Origin: an uncultured Clostridia bacterium
Lineage (GTDB): Bacteria > Bacillota > Clostridia > Oscillospirales > CAG-272
Direction of reading: 5' to 3'
NCBI GenBank assembly: GCA_947624945.1
Contig: CANQMJ010000046.1
Coordinates: forward strand, 1 to 16,571
Length of the DNA: 16,571 nucleotides
Below are positions 13,897-16,571 of the stretch, in pieces. The position numbers and the translations under genes are program-made. The stretch's first letter is position 1; every line of letters begins with the position of its first letter. The notes beneath the pieces were generated by a model. The model worked only from the letters and a program-made list of their open reading frames with translations, searched no databases and was not told the origin of the DNA.

Positions 13897-14847
13897 ATGG
13901 ATATCAGAACAGTCACGGAAATGTCGGAAAAGCTCATCGGCAACGTTGAAAAGGTCATATTCGGCAAACGCTCGGAGATCAAGCTCATAACTGTGGCGCT
14001 TCTGTCGTCGGGACACGTGCTGCTCGACGATATCCCCGGCACGGGCAAGACGACGCTTGCGAAAGCGCTCGCAAAGTCGATATCGGCGGACTTCAAACGC
14101 GTGCAGTTCACGCCCGACCTTCTGCCGTCCGATATTACGGGCATCAACTTCTTCTCGCAGAAGGAAAACGAATTCATATTCCGTGCGGGTCCTGTATTCT
14201 CAAATATACTCCTCGCGGACGAGATAAACAGAACGACTCCGCGCACACAGTCGGCGCTGCTCGAATGTATGGGCGAGTTTCAGGCGACAATAGACGGCGT
14301 GACGTATAAGCTGTCGCCGCCGTTCTTCGTAATCGCGACGCAGAACCCGATAGAATCGCAGGGCACATTCCCGCTGCCCGAGGCGCAGACGGACAGATTC
14401 CTCATGAAGCTGGCGCTCGGCTATCCCGACAAAAAGGCGGAGACGGCGGTCCTCGACGAATACGTGCAGACGTCGCCGCTCGACGCGCTCGAACCCGTAT
14501 GCACGCGCGAGGACGTTGTCGCGGCGCAGACGGCGGTGAGAGGCGTGAAGGTGAGCGAGCTCGTCAAGCGCTACATCGTCGACATCGTCGACGCAACGCG
14601 TCAGTCCGACCGCGTGCGTCTCGGCGTCAGTCCGCGCGGCACGCTCGCGCTGATGAGAGCGTCGCAGTCGTGGGCGGCTGTCGAAGGGCGCGACTATGTG
14701 CTTCCCGACGATGTAAAAGCCGTCGCTGTGCCGGTATTATCGCACAGGATAATATCGCGCTCGCAGGGCACGATCCGCATATCGGAGTCGAACTCCAACA
14801 TCATCGAATATATCCTCGAGGTCACGCCCGTTCCCGTCTCCGACTGA
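13897..14847 (+). CDS. MoxR family AAA+ ATPase
   Basis: 316-aa cytosolic ATPase of the MoxR class, chaperone-like proteins that usually work with DUF58 or VWA-domain partners. Walker A is DDIPGTGKTT (K51), Walker B is ILLADEINR with D108 and E109, sensor 1 is ATQNP with N150, the arginine finger region is EAQTDRF (R167), and the sensor 2 helix begins at GVSPRGTLAL. The C-terminal lid domain follows and ends in EVTPVP. A GGAGGGAGAGG stretch lies 7-17 bases before the ATG. It is followed by the DUF58 gene after 41 bases, the standard pairing. Driven by two tandem promoters divergent from the ABC operon. The client process is unknown; relatives act in metal insertion, stress or envelope maturation. 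Confidence 0.95.
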   Translation: MDIRTVTEMSEKLIGNVEKVIFGKRSEIKLITVALLSSGHVLLDDIPGTGKTTLAKALAKSISADFKRVQFTPDLLPSDITGINFFSQKENEFIFRAGPVFSNILLADEINRTTPRTQSALLECMGEFQATIDGVTYKLSPPFFVIATQNPIESQGTFPLPEAQTDRFLMKLALGYPDKKAETAVLDEYVQTSPLDALEPVCTREDVVAAQTAVRGVKVSELVKRYIVDIVDATRQSDRVRLGVSPRGTLALMRASQSWAAVEGRDYVLPDDVKAVAVPVLSHRIISRSQGTIRISESNSNIIEYILEVTPVPVSD

Positions 14848-14888
14848 GCGGCGAAGTGTCTTTATTCTGACGGAAAGGAGCGCGCTGT

Positions 14889-16085
14889 ATGATATTTCTT
14901 GCGCTTTTGGCTGCAATATTTTTCGTCTATATATTCCAGTATAAGGCGTTCGGCAAGCACACGTTCGACGATATCGAGTACGACGTCAAGGTGAGCGGCG
15001 AGGAAGTGTTCGAGGGAGAGGACATATTTGTCTATGAGGAGATATCGAACGGCAAGACGCTGCCCGTGCCGTACGCGAAGGTCGACACGACGCTGCCGAA
15101 CGGACTTTACTTCCGCATAACGGAAAACGAACGCGGCAATGTCCGCGACAGTCTGCGCTCGCACGTGCAGAGCGTATTTGTGCTGCGCAGCCGCGAAAAA
15201 GTGCGCAGACGCTGGCGCGTCACATGCAAAACGCGCGGCGTTTATACGGTGGGCGGCGCGGTCGTGGTGGCGAACGACCTGTTCGGCATGAACCCGATAT
15301 CGAAGGGATTCGAATGTACGCCGAACAAGGACAACACGATAGTCGTGCTGCCGCGCCCCGTCAATATAGCGGAGCATTTCACCTCGTCGCAGTACAACAC
15401 CGGCGACTTTGTGACGAATTCGGGACTTCTGACCGACCCCTTGCGCATCGCGGGCGCTCGCGACTACACGACGTTTGACTCGATGAACAAGATAAACTGG
15501 AAACAGACGGCGGTACACGGCAAGCTGATGGTCAACTGCGAGGAATACACGCGTCCGCATCGCTTCAACATACTGCTCAACATGAACTCGCGCGACATCG
15601 AAAAGGACGCGTCGCGTCCGGGCAGTCCCGACGACATTGAAAGGTGCGTCACGGTGTGCGCGTCTATCCTCGACCGTGTGTCGAGCGAAAACGTGCCCGT
15701 GCGCATCATAGCGAATACGCCGCCGGAGACGATATCGGACGAGTTCCGCGCTTCAGACGAGGAAACGGGACGCGACATAATGATGACGCCGCCATATGAG
15801 GGCAAACGCGATATGATAACGGCGCTTCGCCTTTTGGCGGCGCTGAAGCTCGAAATATCGTGCCCTATCGAGCGTATGCTCGACTATGTGCTCGAGCACA
15901 AAGAGGGCTTTACCGAGTCTGGAAATCTCATCGTCGTGTCGTCGTACATCAGCGAACGAATGATAGTCTTCCATAATCAAATGGAGCATGAGGGCGTAAA
16001 GGTCATATTCTACGTGACGACGACGAACAGAAACGCCGCCATTATCCCGCAGAACGTCGAGGTCTACTACTATTACAACGCATAA
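14889..16085 (+). CDS. DUF58 domain-containing protein
   Basis: 398-aa partner of the MoxR ATPase. A hydrophobic N-terminal segment (IFLALLAAIFFVYIF, residues 2-16) is a single membrane anchor, shorter than the two-helix start of many relatives. An immunoglobulin-like beta region follows (about 30-190). The DUF58 core is at about 195-230, ARDYTTFDSMNKINWKQTAV then HGKLMVNCEEY, where the family usually has a Y-x2-GD-x3-I-W pattern. Here the GD is replaced by FD. The C-terminal part (about 230-398) has the alternating strand/helix pattern of a VWA-like fold (FNILLNMNSRD, NLIVVSSYIS, VIFYVTTT). GGAAAGGAG lies 8 bases before the ATG. It probably docks the MoxR complex at the membrane. The process is not readable. 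Confidence 0.9.
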   Translation: MIFLALLAAIFFVYIFQYKAFGKHTFDDIEYDVKVSGEEVFEGEDIFVYEEISNGKTLPVPYAKVDTTLPNGLYFRITENERGNVRDSLRSHVQSVFVLRSREKVRRRWRVTCKTRGVYTVGGAVVVANDLFGMNPISKGFECTPNKDNTIVVLPRPVNIAEHFTSSQYNTGDFVTNSGLLTDPLRIAGARDYTTFDSMNKINWKQTAVHGKLMVNCEEYTRPHRFNILLNMNSRDIEKDASRPGSPDDIERCVTVCASILDRVSSENVPVRIIANTPPETISDEFRASDEETGRDIMMTPPYEGKRDMITALRLLAALKLEISCPIERMLDYVLEHKEGFTESGNLIVVSSYISERMIVFHNQMEHEGVKVIFYVTTTNRNAAIIPQNVEVYYYYNA

Positions 16086-16129
16086 AACGACACTATTCTA
16101 CATTATGATATGAAGTGAGGGGAACGCAT

Positions 16130-16571
16130 ATGAAGCAGGGAGTGTTCAACAGAATATATAAGCTGCTCGCATGCATCGCGGTCAGTGCGATAATAATGCA
16201 GGCGGTGTATCTGTTCGTCGGCGCTGCGCTCTCCTCGTTAACCGTACTTTTATGGATACCGCTGCTCATACTCATGGCGGTCGGCTACTTTTTGCAGGAC
16301 ATATACGGTCGCATAACGGACCAGCGCCATCACGGACGAAAATATTACTTTGACGAATCGGGCTACGAGTCGCCCGATGAAGGCACATTCAAGCCGCTTA
16401 AGGCGGCGCTGCCTATGATATTCGCGGCGGCGCTCGCAGTCGCGGTATACTATATCATGTTTTTGCTTATGGGGCGCATCAACGCGCCGAACGGCGTGTT
16501 CCGCGACGATCCGAACTCGCTCTACCCGCTTATATTCGCACTGTCTATTTTTCGGGATACCTCTCGTCATA
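16130..16571 (+). CDS. Hypothetical multi-pass membrane protein (partial at the window end)
   Basis: Third gene of the moxR operon, 44 bases after the DUF58 gene, starting MKQGVFNRIYKLLACIAV. GAGGGGA lies 6 bases before the ATG. Membrane helices are predicted at about residues 11-32, 36-54 and 96-115, with a charged, Tyr-rich loop (KYYFDESGYESPDEG) between the second and third. A fourth would begin near 133. I do not recognise a family. In related operons this position often holds a multi-helix protein with a transglutaminase domain, but nothing here shows that. The last bases read IFRDTSRH, whereas one T fewer in the T5 run at 16548-16552 would give the hydrophobic IFGIPLVI, so a one-base error at the window edge is likely. 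Confidence 0.75.
   Translation, partial: MKQGVFNRIYKLLACIAVSAIIMQAVYLFVGAALSSLTVLLWIPLLILMAVGYFLQDIYGRITDQRHHGRKYYFDESGYESPDEGTFKPLKAALPMIFAAALAVAVYYIMFLLMGRINAPNGVFRDDPNSLYPLIFALSIFRDTSRH

Noticed and set aside
13808..13990. Small plus-strand ORF overlapping the moxR start
   Set aside because: GTG start without a ribosome site, and most of it lies out of frame inside moxR, with a basic low-complexity tail.

Overview
The window looks like a chromosomal segment from an uncultured, gut-type member of the Clostridia (Bacillota). The dnaX-ybaB-recR order, the YqeG phosphatase, the peptidase-efp pair, a CD1247-type small protein, a DUF4179-type anti-sigma factor next to an ECF sigma factor, and AGGAGG-type ribosome binding sites all fit. 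The GC content is moderate to high. There are no rRNA or tRNA genes, no CRISPR array, no transposase and no phage genes. The gene at each window edge is partial, and each appears to carry a one-base homopolymer frameshift.

Layout. (1) 1-1452, plus strand: the C-terminus of dnaX, then ybaB and recR, ending at a strong bidirectional hairpin terminator. (2) 1479-3251, minus strand: an ECF sigma factor and its membrane anti-sigma factor, overlapping by ATGA. (3) 3276-4985, minus strand: uridine phosphorylase, a GNAT acetyltransferase and a TIGR04076 Cys-rich protein, likely one operon. (4) 5001-5054: a palindromic dispersed repeat. (5) 5222-8081, minus strand: yqeG, an M24 Xaa-Pro-type peptidase, efp and an Asp/Cys-rich CD1247-like protein. 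efp has a perfect consensus promoter of its own. (6) 8095-8303: a possible tiny ORF or gene remnant and a second copy of the palindromic repeat. (7) 8309-13561, minus strand: a three-gene operon of two ABC exporter half-transporters flanking a DUF1854 protein. Each half-transporter has an N-terminal cytosolic module and a four-Cys zinc ribbon. (8) 13562-13896: a divergent regulatory region with one minus-strand and two tandem plus-strand sigma-A type promoters. (9) 13897 to the end, plus strand: a MoxR AAA ATPase, a DUF58 protein and the start of a membrane protein gene.

How the genes work together. dnaX-ybaB-recR is a housekeeping replication and repair unit. yqeG, the peptidase, efp and the CD1247-like gene form a housekeeping cluster in which EF-P relieves ribosome stalling at proline runs and the M24 peptidase probably cleaves X-Pro bonds. 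The sigma/anti-sigma pair is a self-contained envelope-signal switch.

The most intriguing unit is the ABC-DUF1854-ABC operon. Both nucleotide-binding domains keep their catalytic residues, so this should be an active export pair. Its substrate and the roles of DUF1854, the zinc ribbons and the N-terminal modules cannot be read from sequence. DUF1854 proteins paired with two ABC exporters are known from cyanophycin-associated loci elsewhere, but no cyanophycin gene lies in this window.
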